NCBI GenBank assembly: GCA_016791105.1
Contig: JAEUNM010000089.1
Coordinates: forward strand, 1 to 46,425
Direction: 5' to 3'
Length of the DNA: 46,425 nt
DNA from: Rhodocyclaceae bacterium
Lineage (GTDB): Bacteria > Pseudomonadota > Gammaproteobacteria > Burkholderiales > Rhodocyclaceae
The notes under the pieces are model-generated. The model did no database searches and was not told the origin of the DNA. It worked only from the letters and a program-made list of their open reading frames with translations. This document shows, in pieces, positions 35,547-45,014 of this stretch. Each line of letters starts with the position of its first letter. Positions within the stretch are counted from its first letter, which is position 1. The position numbers and the translations under genes were made by a program.

Positions 35547-35789
35547 TCATAATGCCAGGGCAATCCAGAAGCAGCCGTAGGATGTGAAGGCACAATAGCC
35601 GAAGTTGTTGCCGGTGCTCTTTTCCTGCAGTCCGGCCACCATCTGTGCAAGCCCGCCAAAAATCAGGCCCAGCCAGACGACGAGGCCGATACCCATCCAT
35701 CCGACATTGTGGAATTGCAGGACCAGTGTTGTGAGACCGAAACCGGCAAGTCCGACTACCGCCGGATTGCCCTGCTTTTGTTCTGCCAT
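35547..35789 (-). pseudogene. Truncated GPR1/FUN34/YaaH (SatP) acetate-transporter-like gene
   Basis: The 80 residues match the first half of the acetate/succinate uptake family. They include [14 protein letters not shown] (family signature), a [16 protein letters not shown] helix, and [17 protein letters not shown]. Family members have about 190-200 residues and six membrane segments; here the frame stops right after the third hydrophobic stretch. I find no continuation in the other frames downstream. A GGAGTG site precedes ATG 35789, so the start is intact and only the 3' part is lost. Confidence 0.75.
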
Positions 35790-37330
35790 TTTGCACTCCA
35801 GAGCATCGATTGAATGAATTTTCGTTCAGTACCCTCGCGAGGACCGGCTATGGTGCCCCGCGTGTTTGGCAAGGAGCGGCGCGAAGGAGCGAATCGAGAC
35901 TGAATGCGTACCCGAGTGTTTTATATATGCGTCAAAGACAGCCCTTTGATGGTGCGAAAAAACAACGAAGATTGGCTTACTGATTGACTTGTATAAACGT
36001 GCCGAACGACTAACTATAGGGCAAGTTTTGCCATTTCGGTGGTGCTCGACAGCGCTCAATAGCACTGCAAAACCACGCACATTGAGGACTATAGGGGAAG
36101 ATAAGAGCGCAGGCGGAGTCTGTCGCGACGGGTCGGGGCTGGCGCCGTGCGAGCAGATCGGAAGCCGTCGGTGCGTGGCCGCGCGTTGGCAGAGCGCGTG
36201 TTACCGGGAACAGAACCGCACCTGGAAATGGCGTTGGATGCAGTCCCCTGCCAATGTTTCGGACATTGCCGGTAGGGGGCGACAGTCGAAACAGCACCGC
36301 TGCTGCCCGCGTTGATAGGTACGCGAGGCAGTGTCGTGACCGATTTGGTCGCATGGAATTGCAGCGCCTGATTTCCCAAGGGTTGCTGCGACCGGAGAAG
36401 GGCTGTTACCGCGTGCAATGCCGAGTTCGCCCTCCCGGCGACGGCTTGGCCGGGCGTGGGCAGGAAAGTCGTGCGGCCGGCGTCGCTCGTGCCGGAGTGG
36501 CGGGTGAAGCACTCGTGCGGCCCCCGTCCGCCCACTCCGGCGACTTGTTGATGACAGGTGGCGGTGGCATGCCAGGATCGGCGGCAGGGGCGGATAAAGT
36601 ACGCTGGGCGTCCGGCTCCGTACCGTGCGCGCGCCTTTTTTGTAGCGTATGCCAACGATGCCGGCAATTTCGGTAACCAAATGGACGCCGCGCGTCGCTT
36701 CCATGGACTGGATTTTCGCTGGCAGGCCGCGCCGTTGGCGCCACCGCAGTGTCACGGTTGGACGACGAGCCGGCAACTCTGTCTCCGAGGCGCACGGATG
36801 CGCGTGCGTGCAGTTCCAAAGTCAGGCACGCGCCCAACTGTCGTTGCATCGATTGCCTGTCGATCGAGGCGGTATGGGCCGCGACGGCCGATCGGGCGGA
36901 GGACCCTCATCCATACCACGGGCAAGGCGCAAGCGCATATCAAGTTCGGCGCCGCGTATTTTATGCCGATGTGTTTGTCGTTGCGGGTCGGCCGGTGCCG
37001 TGGCTGGGGCCTCCGCGTGCCACTTGCCGGGGCCGGTGCAGATTGCCCGCTTTGCATAAAATCCTTGAGTGCAGCCCGGAATTACTGGAAAAGCGGTATT
37101 TTTGGTGACGATAGGGTTGCTACTGCGTGCTGCGATGCGCTTGGAATAGTCACGGGGGCGTAATGATTTGATGTGCTGCGAAAGCGCGCTGCAAGCCGTT
37201 TTCGCGCGCCTTGAACATCCGAAAATCTGTGCCCATAATGAAGGCCATGACTTCGCCGACGGCACGCCTGCAGGGCAGACAGGCGTGCCGCATTCGCGTA
37301 TATCCCCCGTGCAGGAACGAAAGGAGCACC
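35790..37330. other. 1.5-kb stretch with no recognisable gene
   Basis: Open frames exist on both strands but overlap each other, are rich in Arg/Ala/Gly as expected from random GC-rich DNA, and match no family I know. The part 35880-36000 is clearly AT-richer than the rest (TTTATATATGCG near 35920). It could be eroded genes or an RNA/regulatory region. Confidence 0.4.
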
Positions 37331-38314
37331 ATGGACGATATGGTCCGCTTCAATCTCATTGGTTCTTCGGACGCGTTTTGTCGCGTCAAGGAGCAGATCG
37401 TAAAGCTCGCGCGCGTAGATGCGCCGGTACTCATCACCGGCGAGAGCGGCACGGGCAAGGAATTGGCGGCGCGCGCCATCCACTACTTCAGCCAGCGCGG
37501 CGATCATCCGTTTGCGCCGGTCAACTGCGCCGCGCTGGCTGAAAGCCTGCTGGAAAGCGAATTGTTCGGCCACGAGCGCGGCGCTTTCACGGATGCGCGC
37601 AATGGCACTGCTGGCCTGGTCGGCGAAGCCGCCGGCGGCACCTTGTTTCTGGACGAAGTCGATACCCTGAGCGCCAAGGCACAGGCGGCCTTGCTGCGTT
37701 TCTTGCAGGACCGCACCTATCGCCGCGTTGGCGGTGGTGGCCTGCGGCGCGTCGATTTGCGCGTGGTGGTGGCATGCAATGGCGATCTGGAAGCCATGGC
37801 CAATGCCAAACTGTTCCGGCGTGACCTGCTGTATCGCCTGAACGTGCTAAACCTGCACATGCCGCCGCTGCGCGAGCGCGGCGAGGATGGCGTTGAACTG
37901 GCCGATGTATTCCTCGAGCGATTGGCCAAACAGTACTGTCTGCCGAAGAAGCGCATGTCGCCGGCCGGCCTGCAGTTCATTCGCCGCCACGACTGGCCCG
38001 GCAACGTGCGCGAAATGGAAAACCTGATTCACCGCGAATTTCTGATGAACGACGCCGACGAGCTGGATTTTTCTGCCAGTCTGCCGGCACTGTCGGCCAC
38101 CGGCAGAAAGAGCGATGGAGCACCCTCCGACTTCCGCAGCGCCAAGGTTCGCGCCATCGCGGAATTCGAACAATGCTATGTCAGCGACGTCATGTCGCGC
38201 GCCAAGGGCAATCTGACGGCTGCGGCAAGGCTCGCGCGCACCGATCGTTCCGCCTTCGGCAAATTGGCCCGCAAATACGGCTACGCCGGTAAAGTGCAGG
38301 ACGCGGAAAGCTGA
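37331..38314 (+). CDS. Sigma-54-dependent transcriptional activator without sensor domain
   Basis: This is a bacterial enhancer-binding protein of 327 aa that would open sigma-54 promoters by ATP hydrolysis. The AAA+ domain starts almost at the N-terminus: Walker A GESGTGKE (37-44), loop-1 motif GAFTDA (84-89, usually GAFTGA), Walker B LFLDEVD (105-111), and [13 protein letters not shown] Fis-type helix-turn-helix is at the C-terminus ([23 protein letters not shown]). No receiver, GAF or PAS domain is present, as in PspF-like activators. AAGGAG 4-5 bases before ATG 37331 fixes the start; the frame is open further upstream. The Gly-to-Asp change in loop 1 may affect sigma-54 contact, although variants with this residue occur. 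The target is unknown. Confidence 0.9.
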   Translation: MDDMVRFNLIGSSDAFCRVKEQIVKLARVDAPVLITGESGTGKELAARAIHYFSQRGDHPFAPVNCAALAESLLESELFGHERGAFTDARNGTAGLVGEAAGGTLFLDEVDTLSAKAQAALLRFLQDRTYRRVGGGGLRRVDLRVVVACNGDLEAMANAKLFRRDLLYRLNVLNLHMPPLRERGEDGVELADVFLERLAKQYCLPKKRMSPAGLQFIRRHDWPGNVREMENLIHREFLMNDADELDFSASLPALSATGRKSDGAPSDFRSAKVRAIAEFEQCYVSDVMSRAKGNLTAAARLARTDRSAFGKLARKYGYAGKVQDAES

Positions 38315-38799
38315 TTTTCTCGCCTGCCGGCAGAGCCGCACTCAAACGCAGCAAGTTCCCGCGGCAAATTCCACCGTGAATGGAGCGGCGTAAGCAAGCG
38401 CTGCATTCCGGGGCGGCGGGGCCTCGCTGACCCGCGATCGCTCGGGAGCCAACTCGCGCGGGCGAGACGCACTCGCTCCCAAAGGGCGCCACTCGGCGCA
38501 GCCTCACCATCCTTCTCGCATGTCGCTCGTCCCGATTGCGCAAGGCGAGACTTGTCGCAGGCAGCATCCCTGGGGGCGCTGCGTCCCGCCCGCGAGTGCA
38601 CACAGCGGGCGTCAAGGCGCGGGAAATACGCCTACGCCTTCCGCGGAATCGCCAGGTGGGTCAGTGCGGCAAGGTAATTTCCAAATGCGCACTTGTTCCG
38701 ATCCGTGGCTTTCCCCGTAGTGGCGCAAAATAGCGCGCCCCGCCCCAGGTTTTTACGCCGGTTTTTGCGTGTCCCGCAGCCGCATGCGACGATCGAAAC
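38315..38799. other. Intergenic region upstream of the DUF4157 gene
   Basis: No gene is recognised. No consensus -24/-12 promoter was found here on the plus strand, although a sigma-54 activator gene lies directly upstream. Confidence 0.45.
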
Positions 38800-40632
38800 A
38801 TGACGATGAGCAAGCAGGCCGCCGAGCCCAAGTGCAGCCAGAAAGCTGATAGAGCTTCAGCCCAGCCCACATCGGGCAGCAGGGGGCTTGCCGCCATGCC
38901 GCCTGCCTACGGCATCGATTTTCTCGACCGGCCCATGGTGCAACGAGAGGCTGCGGACGGCCGCGATGCCGCCGCGGACAAGAACGCCGATCAAGCGCGG
39001 CGGCTCAATGCCGCCGCCAGAGAAAGCGGCGATCCGCTGCCCGCGGGTTTGCGTGAGCGCTTGCAGGATTCCCTTGGCCGTGACCTGTCGTCGGTTCGCA
39101 TCTATCAGAGCGGCGCAGCGTCAGCCGCCGCCAAATCCATAGACGCGCGCGCCTATACCGTGGGCCAGCACATCTATTTCGGCGCAGGGAATTTCGCCCC
39201 CCACACCCGGGACGGCGAGCGCCTGATTGCCCATGAGGTGGCGCACACCGTGCAACAGGGGAACGCCACACCGCCGGCGGCGCCCGCCGGGCTGGAAATA
39301 AGCGCAGGCCACGACGCTGCGGAACGCGAGGCACATGCATTCGCTGACAGTTTCATGGCCGGTGCAGGCGCGCCCCGGCTCACACCCGCCAACAATGCTC
39401 GTATTGCCCGCGATGAAGTAAAAGACGCCGTAGACCGGGGCGATTGGGACGACGCCTATAAACACTATTTCCCACGCTCCATGAGCGGCATGCTGAAGTC
39501 GGCCGCGGCTCTGGGCGACGATGCAGTTAGTTTCTACAACAATATTTTCAACCGGGCAGATCCGCGCACGCTGTTCGCACTGGACACCGCCATCGACAAA
39601 GCCATCGCGTGGGACAACCCCGGCGTGTCCGATCTTCCGGACGATCAGTTCCTCGAGTGCTGGGAGTTTCTAAAAACCACACAGCCGGAACGCTTCAAGC
39701 AGGCCTTGGCGCATAGAAGCGGCTGCGTGAAACTGCTCGCCAAGCAACTATCCATGGGCAATCTGCTCAAGGCATTCGAGCCGCTCAAAGCGGGCGCTTA
39801 TCTGGACAAAATTGCGCCCCTGGACAACACGCCGAAAACCACTGCCGCCATTGCCACGATCAAAAAGGCGGTGGTTCCCGACGAAGCTACCAAAGGACTT
39901 ACGGCTGATGAGTTAGCTGCCATCAAAGCCTACAAGGCTGGCGAAAACACCGCTGCCAGCGGCGACAACAAGCCGCCCTATGATTCGAGCGCGCTAAAAG
40001 CAGGTTCGTCGGCCGAAGAAACCGCCTTCAAGAAAAAAGTTTTCGACACGCAACTGGCCGGTGCCGTTGCGGCCAAGAAAAAATTCCACCCAGCCATTCC
40101 CGCGGATCAACTTGCCACCGTCGACAATGGCCAGCAAATGCGCAAGGACGCGGCGGAGGACTGCAAGAAAATGCTCGCGCAGGCGCGCGCCGACCTCGAA
40201 ACCGCCAAAGGCAAGGACGACGCAACTGCGAAGGCCACCGTAAGTTTCGGCTGCGCATCAGGCTACCGCGCGCCGTCCACCGACCTGATGGCCTGGGAAG
40301 GCGCCTTCGCGCAGCAAATGGCCGCCACGAAGAAGAAACGCGACGATTGCGCCGACGGCGAATATGGCGACGAGGCACTCAAAATCATGGTAGGCAAAAT
40401 GGTTGCCTACAAGGCGGTACCGGGAACCAGCAACCACACCAATGGCGTCGCCATGGATTTCAAGGTAACGATCAAGAATGCCGCGGACAAGGACGTGACA
40501 CTAAGCACCAATTCGAGCGAGAACCTGGCCTGGAAACAAACCTGGTTCTGGGCCTGGCTCAACGAAAATGCCGCCACCTACAACTTCAAGCCGCTGGCGA
40601 CGGAAGCCTGGCATTGGGACTGGAAACCATGA
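38800..40632 (+). CDS. eCIS-core (DUF4157) protein with C-terminal VanY/LAS-type peptidase: candidate exported toxin
   Basis: This is a 610-aa protein. Residues about 78-154 form the eCIS-core/DUF4157 domain (LPAGLRERLQDSLGRDLSSV, ARAYTVGQHIYFG), with the zinc-protease-like motif H145-E-V-A-H149-TVQQ. This domain marks cargo of extracellular contractile injection systems and related polymorphic toxins. A helical, low-complexity middle follows. The C-terminus has LAS/D-Ala-D-Ala carboxypeptidase motifs: SNHTNGVAMDF (H546, D553) and EAWHW (E602, H605), the usual zinc ligands and catalytic Glu, so it probably cuts peptidoglycan peptides. There is no signal peptide. No contractile sheath, tube, baseplate or immunity gene is seen nearby. 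The role as injected effector is inferred. Confidence 0.85.
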   Translation: MTMSKQAAEPKCSQKADRASAQPTSGSRGLAAMPPAYGIDFLDRPMVQREAADGRDAAADKNADQARRLNAAARESGDPLPAGLRERLQDSLGRDLSSVRIYQSGAASAAAKSIDARAYTVGQHIYFGAGNFAPHTRDGERLIAHEVAHTVQQGNATPPAAPAGLEISAGHDAAEREAHAFADSFMAGAGAPRLTPANNARIARDEVKDAVDRGDWDDAYKHYFPRSMSGMLKSAAALGDDAVSFYNNIFNRADPRTLFALDTAIDKAIAWDNPGVSDLPDDQFLECWEFLKTTQPERFKQALAHRSGCVKLLAKQLSMGNLLKAFEPLKAGAYLDKIAPLDNTPKTTAAIATIKKAVVPDEATKGLTADELAAIKAYKAGENTAASGDNKPPYDSSALKAGSSAEETAFKKKVFDTQLAGAVAAKKKFHPAIPADQLATVDNGQQMRKDAAEDCKKMLAQARADLETAKGKDDATAKATVSFGCASGYRAPSTDLMAWEGAFAQQMAATKKKRDDCADGEYGDEALKIMVGKMVAYKAVPGTSNHTNGVAMDFKVTIKNAADKDVTLSTNSSENLAWKQTWFWAWLNENAATYNFKPLATEAWHWDWKP

Positions 40633-40735
40633 TTTTCCGCCGCCGAGCGATCTCCTCGATCGATTGGTAAGCCACAAATAGTCCCATGCATTAGATTTCA
40701 CATCCCGCGCGTGGGCCGAGAAAATATCGACCCTC

Positions 40736-40770
40736 GTAGGTTGGGGTGAGCCTGCGAACCCCAACAAAGG
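40736..40770 (+). repeat. Short copy of the dispersed repeat core
   Basis: GTAGGTTGGGGTGAGCCTGC and GAACCCCAAC are nearly identical to the core of copy A, without the flanking blocks. The GTTGGGG/CCCCAAC pairing is kept. Confidence 0.65.
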
Positions 40771-41120
40771 CCGGAAATTAGTTACCCTATTAAAATTCAA
40801 CGCCCAAGTCATCCTTCCAATCTGCACGCCAATCCGTGGCGCCAAGCGTAAGCAATAAGTGGTGGAAGGAGAGTGGGTAGAAAATCGGGCCACTTATTTT
40901 CAACGGCGGAGCCGGCGTCGAAACCGACGGCAGAGCGAAGCGTTTTGCGCCGCCGACCGAAAAGCCCGTTTCGGACCTGGCGTGAAAATGATTGCGCCAG
41001 GCACCTTTTTCGCACCGTTGGAACACGGCGGCCTGCGCAGCCGCGGGGTGCTTCGCGCGGCAGACACGGTCCGGCTAATGGGTGACCGTGTTATTCCGCC
41101 GTGACCTGCTCTCTGCCGCA

Positions 41121-41180
41121 TTTTATCGTGGTCTGTCCCCGTTATTTCCTTTTTATCGTGGTCTGTCCCCGTTATTTCCG
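41121..41180. repeat. Tandem 30-base repeat, two units
   Basis: The unit TTTTATCGTGGTCTGTCCCC-GTTATTTCC(T/G) occurs twice head to tail, differing only in the last base. Its complement GGGGACAGACCACGATA is a motif often met next to REP-associated transposase genes, but no transposase is present here. Confidence 0.85.
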
Positions 41181-41312
41181 GGGATACACGCGATTCACGA
41201 CCATGCGCACTGTCCTGTTTCTAATCGCCGGCAAGCTTGACCTTCCGAATTTCGGGCCGAAAACCGCGTAACCCACTTGAATTTCAAAAGAGCCGTAAGA
41301 TTTCACATTCCC

Positions 41313-41340
41313 TTGACAGCCACGGTCGAATGCACCGTGG
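41313..41340 (+). promoter_or_regulatory. Possible operator next to a -35-like box
   Basis: TTGACA is followed at once by the perfect dyad CCACGGT-CGAATGC-ACCGTGG. The TATGCT after it is 22 bases from the -35 box, too far for a standard promoter, so the call is tentative. It lies about 440 bases upstream of the gene at 41780. Confidence 0.3.
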
Positions 41341-41779
41341 TATGCTTGCATTGCTTTTACACTTGTGGGCTCGTGGCGGTCCTGAAACCCCATACATAGC
41401 AATGAGATGCCTCTATTCTTGCCATGCCTTCTAGTCAGCAAACGCGGAATCGAAACCATTTTCCCTTCGCGGCAGAGAATCCGCATGCGATCGGCCTAAT
41501 AGGCGGAAAATATGGCTTCAAGCGGCAATACGTACGTTGCGCTTGTTCACCATTGATGAATATCTCGCACGAAGCAAGTCACAGGCGTCGCCTGGAGAAG
41601 CGAACGTAAGCACCACCACGTATGACGTACCCAATTGTTGCAACAACTTGCCCGCACACTGGTGCGCCCGCGTTTTCCGGACTTGCAGGCCCGCCGCGAA
41701 GGTCGAAAAAGACTTGGGCGAGGAACCTACGCCCATCCAATTCCTATGGCATTGTCTTGATTTGCAAAGAGGGATCCTC

Positions 41780-42913
41780 ATGACTATGTTCATCCGTAAG
41801 CCGGACGTCCGGTCGGTAACGGTCGCCCTATGCATCGGCGCGTTTTTCTTACTGGTGTTTATTGTCACGTATAAGATTAATCTTAAGACACAGCAACACG
41901 TGCGCGCCCCGACTGTCGAGCTCAAAGGCCTGGTCGCCGTGGATGTCGAGCCCTACTTCAAGGACCCGCGGGTACAGAAAACGCTCGAGGAAAAAAACCT
42001 GCGGGTGACGGTTACCCGCGTCGGCAGCCGTGGGAACATGGCGAAGAAAGTAAAAGAGGAGCAAAATTGGGACTTCTGCTTTAGCTCCGGTGTGGTGGCG
42101 GCCAATCAAATCGTCGATACGGCACGTGAACTCAAACTTTCGCCAACGCAAAGCGCACTGTTTCACACGCCTCTGGTAATCGCTTCCTGGGACCGGGTGG
42201 CAAAAATATTGGTAGCCAATGGCGTCGCAACACCCATTGCGCCCAAGACTTACAGCGTGAACATGGGCGCGCTCACCGAGTTGATGCTAGCGCACAAGCG
42301 CTGGAAGGACCTCAAGGGAAGCGCCTACGACGCAAATAGCCCCGTGTTGGTATACACCACTCACCCGAGAAGCAGCGCCAGTGCCGGCCTGTATCTAGCC
42401 CTCACCAGTGCCGTATTTAACAAAGGCGACATTGTGACGGACCGTACCCAGGCTAAGGAAGTGGCACTGAAGCTTACTGAGTTATTCAAACGCCAGGGTT
42501 ACATGGAATCGTACGTCGACCAGCTTTTTCTAGCGTATGCAGGGATGGGCGATAACAGGGCGCCGCTGGCCTTTCTTTACGAATACCAAATGGCTAACCA
42601 CGCGCTAACCAAGGTCGCTTTCGATGCGGACATGGTGTTGATGTATCCGCAGCCTACCATCGTCAACCAGTGGGTTTTTGTCGCCATAAGCGACCGAGCC
42701 AAAGAGTTGATGGAACTGCTGTCAAGTGACTCAAAACTGCAAGGCGTGGCGGTGGAGTACGGCTTCCGTACCGCGGATGTCAACCGCTTCGTTGAGACCG
42801 TAAAGTCCACGGGGCTGGCATTCGAGCCGCGGGTCTCGCACCTTATCAACACACCAAGCATTGAGATCATGAATGAAATGCTTGATACGGTCACGGTGGA
42901 GTTGTTGAAATGA
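41780..42913 (+). CDS. Membrane-anchored periplasmic binding-protein-like protein
   Basis: This is a 377-aa protein with an N-terminal anchor (SVTVALCIGAFFLLVFIVTY) and a periplasmic body that resembles type 2 solute-binding folds (LVAVDVEPYFKDPRVQKTLE, WDFCFSSGVVAANQIVD). No permease or ATPase gene is near, so ordinary ABC import is not supported. ATG 41780 is chosen because AAAGAGGGA lies 6 bases upstream and the anchor begins there; the frame is open upstream to 41537. Its stop overlaps the next start (ATGA), which argues that the two proteins are made together. The exact family is not known to me. Confidence 0.75.
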   Translation: MTMFIRKPDVRSVTVALCIGAFFLLVFIVTYKINLKTQQHVRAPTVELKGLVAVDVEPYFKDPRVQKTLEEKNLRVTVTRVGSRGNMAKKVKEEQNWDFCFSSGVVAANQIVDTARELKLSPTQSALFHTPLVIASWDRVAKILVANGVATPIAPKTYSVNMGALTELMLAHKRWKDLKGSAYDANSPVLVYTTHPRSSASAGLYLALTSAVFNKGDIVTDRTQAKEVALKLTELFKRQGYMESYVDQLFLAYAGMGDNRAPLAFLYEYQMANHALTKVAFDADMVLMYPQPTIVNQWVFVAISDRAKELMELLSSDSKLQGVAVEYGFRTADVNRFVETVKSTGLAFEPRVSHLINTPSIEIMNEMLDTVTVELLK

Positions 42914-44553
42914 AGCTCAGCGCCCTCTTTTCCGTGCTGTTACTGCTGTTGGCCGCATGCGGCGACAAGCAGGCACCAACCTTGCCGCCACCTGCAGTCA
43001 CAGAGGCGGCGGATTTCGTGGTGCTCGCCACCAGCGATCTCCGTGATCTGCAACCGTTGCAGGACATGGCCCTCAAGGCTACCGGCGTAAAACTCTCATT
43101 CCGCTTCGGCACTACGCTGGAAAGCACCCAGGCGGTACTTACCGGGCAGGCACAGGCGCATGCGGCATGGTTTGCCAATGCCAAGTACCTGCTCGCCAGC
43201 CAGGAAGGCCTAATGCGCGTGAAGCTGCAGGAAAAAATCATGCTTTCGCCCATCGCCATAGGCGTGAGCGAGAGAGACGCGCGCCAGTACGGCTGGGACA
43301 ACCCCGCTCTGAAACTGACCTGGAAAGACGTCGGCAACGCAGCACGGGACGGAAAACTGCGCTATGCGATGTCCAACCCCGCCACCAGCAACCAGGGTTT
43401 CATGGCGTTAATGGGCGTGGTGGCAGCCGCCAGCGGCAAGACCGAGGCGCTGAATGCTGCCGATGTTGACCGGAGCGCAATTCGCGATTTCCTCAAGGGT
43501 TACGCAATCGTGGGTAGCAACTCCACAGAACTGTCGGAGAAGTTCATCCAGCAGCAGGGTGTACGGGCCAATGCTTTCATCAATTATGAAAGTTGGCTGC
43601 TTAGCTTGAACGCTAGCGGGAAGCTGCGCGAAAAGCTATTGCTTATCTATCCCTACGAAGGCGTGAGTACCGCAGACTACCCCTTCATGCTGTTGGACGA
43701 CGCGCGTCGCGACGACTACATAAAACTCGTCGCCTGGCTTAAAACGGACGCGACGCAACTATGGCTGGCGCGGCACACCCTACGCCGACCGATTCAGCCA
43801 GAGGTTGCAGCCAAGGTGGCAGACCTGCTGCCCAAGCCCGGCTTGCAAATCGAGTTGCCCTTTTCGCCCAGCAAAGCTTTGGCAGAAGGGTTGATTTCCG
43901 CCTACCAAAACGAGTTCCGCAAACCTATTGCGAGCGTCTGGGTGCTCGATACCAGCGGTAGCATGGCATCTCACGGACGGCGCGAGCAGTTGCTGGAAGC
44001 CATCGCGTTCATCGCGGGTGCGGACTCCTCGTTGACCGGCCGCATCGCTAACCTCAACCATCGCGAAAAATTCTGGCTGCAACCTTTTTCCGATACCCCT
44101 TACGGGCGTGCCGCCTTCGAAGTCCCTGCGATCGGCGGACAAGGCAAGGACGTGGAGGAACAGGCTGATTCCGAAGCCAAGAGGAAGGTGCTCGCCCAAG
44201 TACGTCAAATGGCTGGTAATTTGAAGATGAAAGGTCACACCGCGCTGTACGACGCGGTCTACAAGTCCTTGCGGCTAATGCTTGCGGAGCGCGAGCGCAA
44301 CCCGAACTACCAGTATTCAGTAGCCGTCTTTACGGACGGCGAGAACAATAGGGGTAGGTCGATCGCTCAGTTCAAGCACGACTATTCTGCGCTACCAAAG
44401 GACGTAAAGGATATCCCAGTGTTCTGGGTTTTTTTCGGTGATGCCAATGAGGCCGCGCTCAAGGATCTCGCGCAATTTACGGGTGGCCAGGTGTTCGATG
44501 GGCGTAAGGACAGGCTTAACACGGTGTTTGCGCGGATTCGAGAGAATCAGTGA
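42910..44553 (+). CDS. Lipoprotein with solute-binding-like and von Willebrand A domains
   Basis: This is a 547-aa lipoprotein with lipobox LLAAC (Cys17). Residues about 35-310 look like a periplasmic binding fold (FVVLATSDLRDLQPLQDMAL, AMSNPATSNQGFMALMGVV). Residues about 340-545 form a VWA domain with MIDAS motif D347-T-S-G-S, then TALYD and FTDGENN, so the metal-binding site seems complete. Bacterial proteins combining a binding fold with VWA are known, some near TelA/XpaC stress genes, but neither of those is here. It overlaps the upstream gene by 4 bases. A periplasmic protein-protein interaction or sensing role is inferred. Confidence 0.85.
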   Translation: MKLSALFSVLLLLLAACGDKQAPTLPPPAVTEAADFVVLATSDLRDLQPLQDMALKATGVKLSFRFGTTLESTQAVLTGQAQAHAAWFANAKYLLASQEGLMRVKLQEKIMLSPIAIGVSERDARQYGWDNPALKLTWKDVGNAARDGKLRYAMSNPATSNQGFMALMGVVAAASGKTEALNAADVDRSAIRDFLKGYAIVGSNSTELSEKFIQQQGVRANAFINYESWLLSLNASGKLREKLLLIYPYEGVSTADYPFMLLDDARRDDYIKLVAWLKTDATQLWLARHTLRRPIQPEVAAKVADLLPKPGLQIELPFSPSKALAEGLISAYQNEFRKPIASVWVLDTSGSMASHGRREQLLEAIAFIAGADSSLTGRIANLNHREKFWLQPFSDTPYGRAAFEVPAIGGQGKDVEEQADSEAKRKVLAQVRQMAGNLKMKGHTALYDAVYKSLRLMLAERERNPNYQYSVAVFTDGENNRGRSIAQFKHDYSALPKDVKDIPVFWVFFGDANEAALKDLAQFTGGQVFDGRKDRLNTVFARIRENQ

Positions 44554-44929
44554 GCGACTTGTTTCCCGCATTCAGGGCACCCGCGCACTATGGCACTGGC
44601 TGACTTTCGCCGCCCTGGTGCTGCTGCTCACTGTGACACATCCAGGGTTCGTATTTGTCCCCCATCGTCTATGGCACCTGTTGAGTCGGCGTCCTCGATC
44701 ACTTTGGATCGCCAGCGTGGAGCGAGGCGGATCAGAAACTGCTGGAATTCTCAGGACGTCGGGAATGTGCGCATGTCCATGCGGCGTGCGCTTGACTGCG
44801 TGCGTGGCCGCGCCCCCGCGAGTCCCGACGGGGACGCTTCGGTCCACGCGTTTACAGGGCGGATATGACGGACCCAATGCGCGTGACTGGCACAACAATA
44901 GGAACCCAGATGTGGGAGCCTGGTGCTAA
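44528..44929 (+). pseudogene. Possible broken third gene of the VWA operon
   Basis: A frame overlapping the end of the VWA gene encodes one clear hydrophobic segment (LWHWLTFAALVLLLTVTHPG) and then turns into Cys/Arg-rich sequence without coding character. The only plausible start is TTG 44528. It may be the first 50-60 codons of a lost membrane protein; chance is not excluded. Confidence 0.3.
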
Positions 44930-45014
44930 GGAAAAGCTTCGACAGTGCACACCGCAGTGGCACAACCGAGCTGGCGGATGCGGTGAATGAATTTCGCTCT
45001 CGCGTTTATTTGCG
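44554..45014. other. Gap between the VWA gene and the convergent kinase gene
   Basis: Apart from the hydrophobic fragment noted at 44528-44929, no gene is recognised. No clear terminator hairpin was found. Confidence 0.4.

Larger units (their letters stand above)
40633..41536. other. Repeat-containing intergenic region
   Basis: No gene is recognised. It contains the short copy of the dispersed repeat (40736-40770), the tandem 30-base repeat (41121-41180) and an inverted repeat near a TTGACA box (41313-41340). Confidence 0.5.

Noticed and set aside
36558..37163. Plus-strand 201-codon frame in the dark stretch
   Set aside because: No ribosome site and no family resemblance, and it overlaps several equally long frames on both strands.
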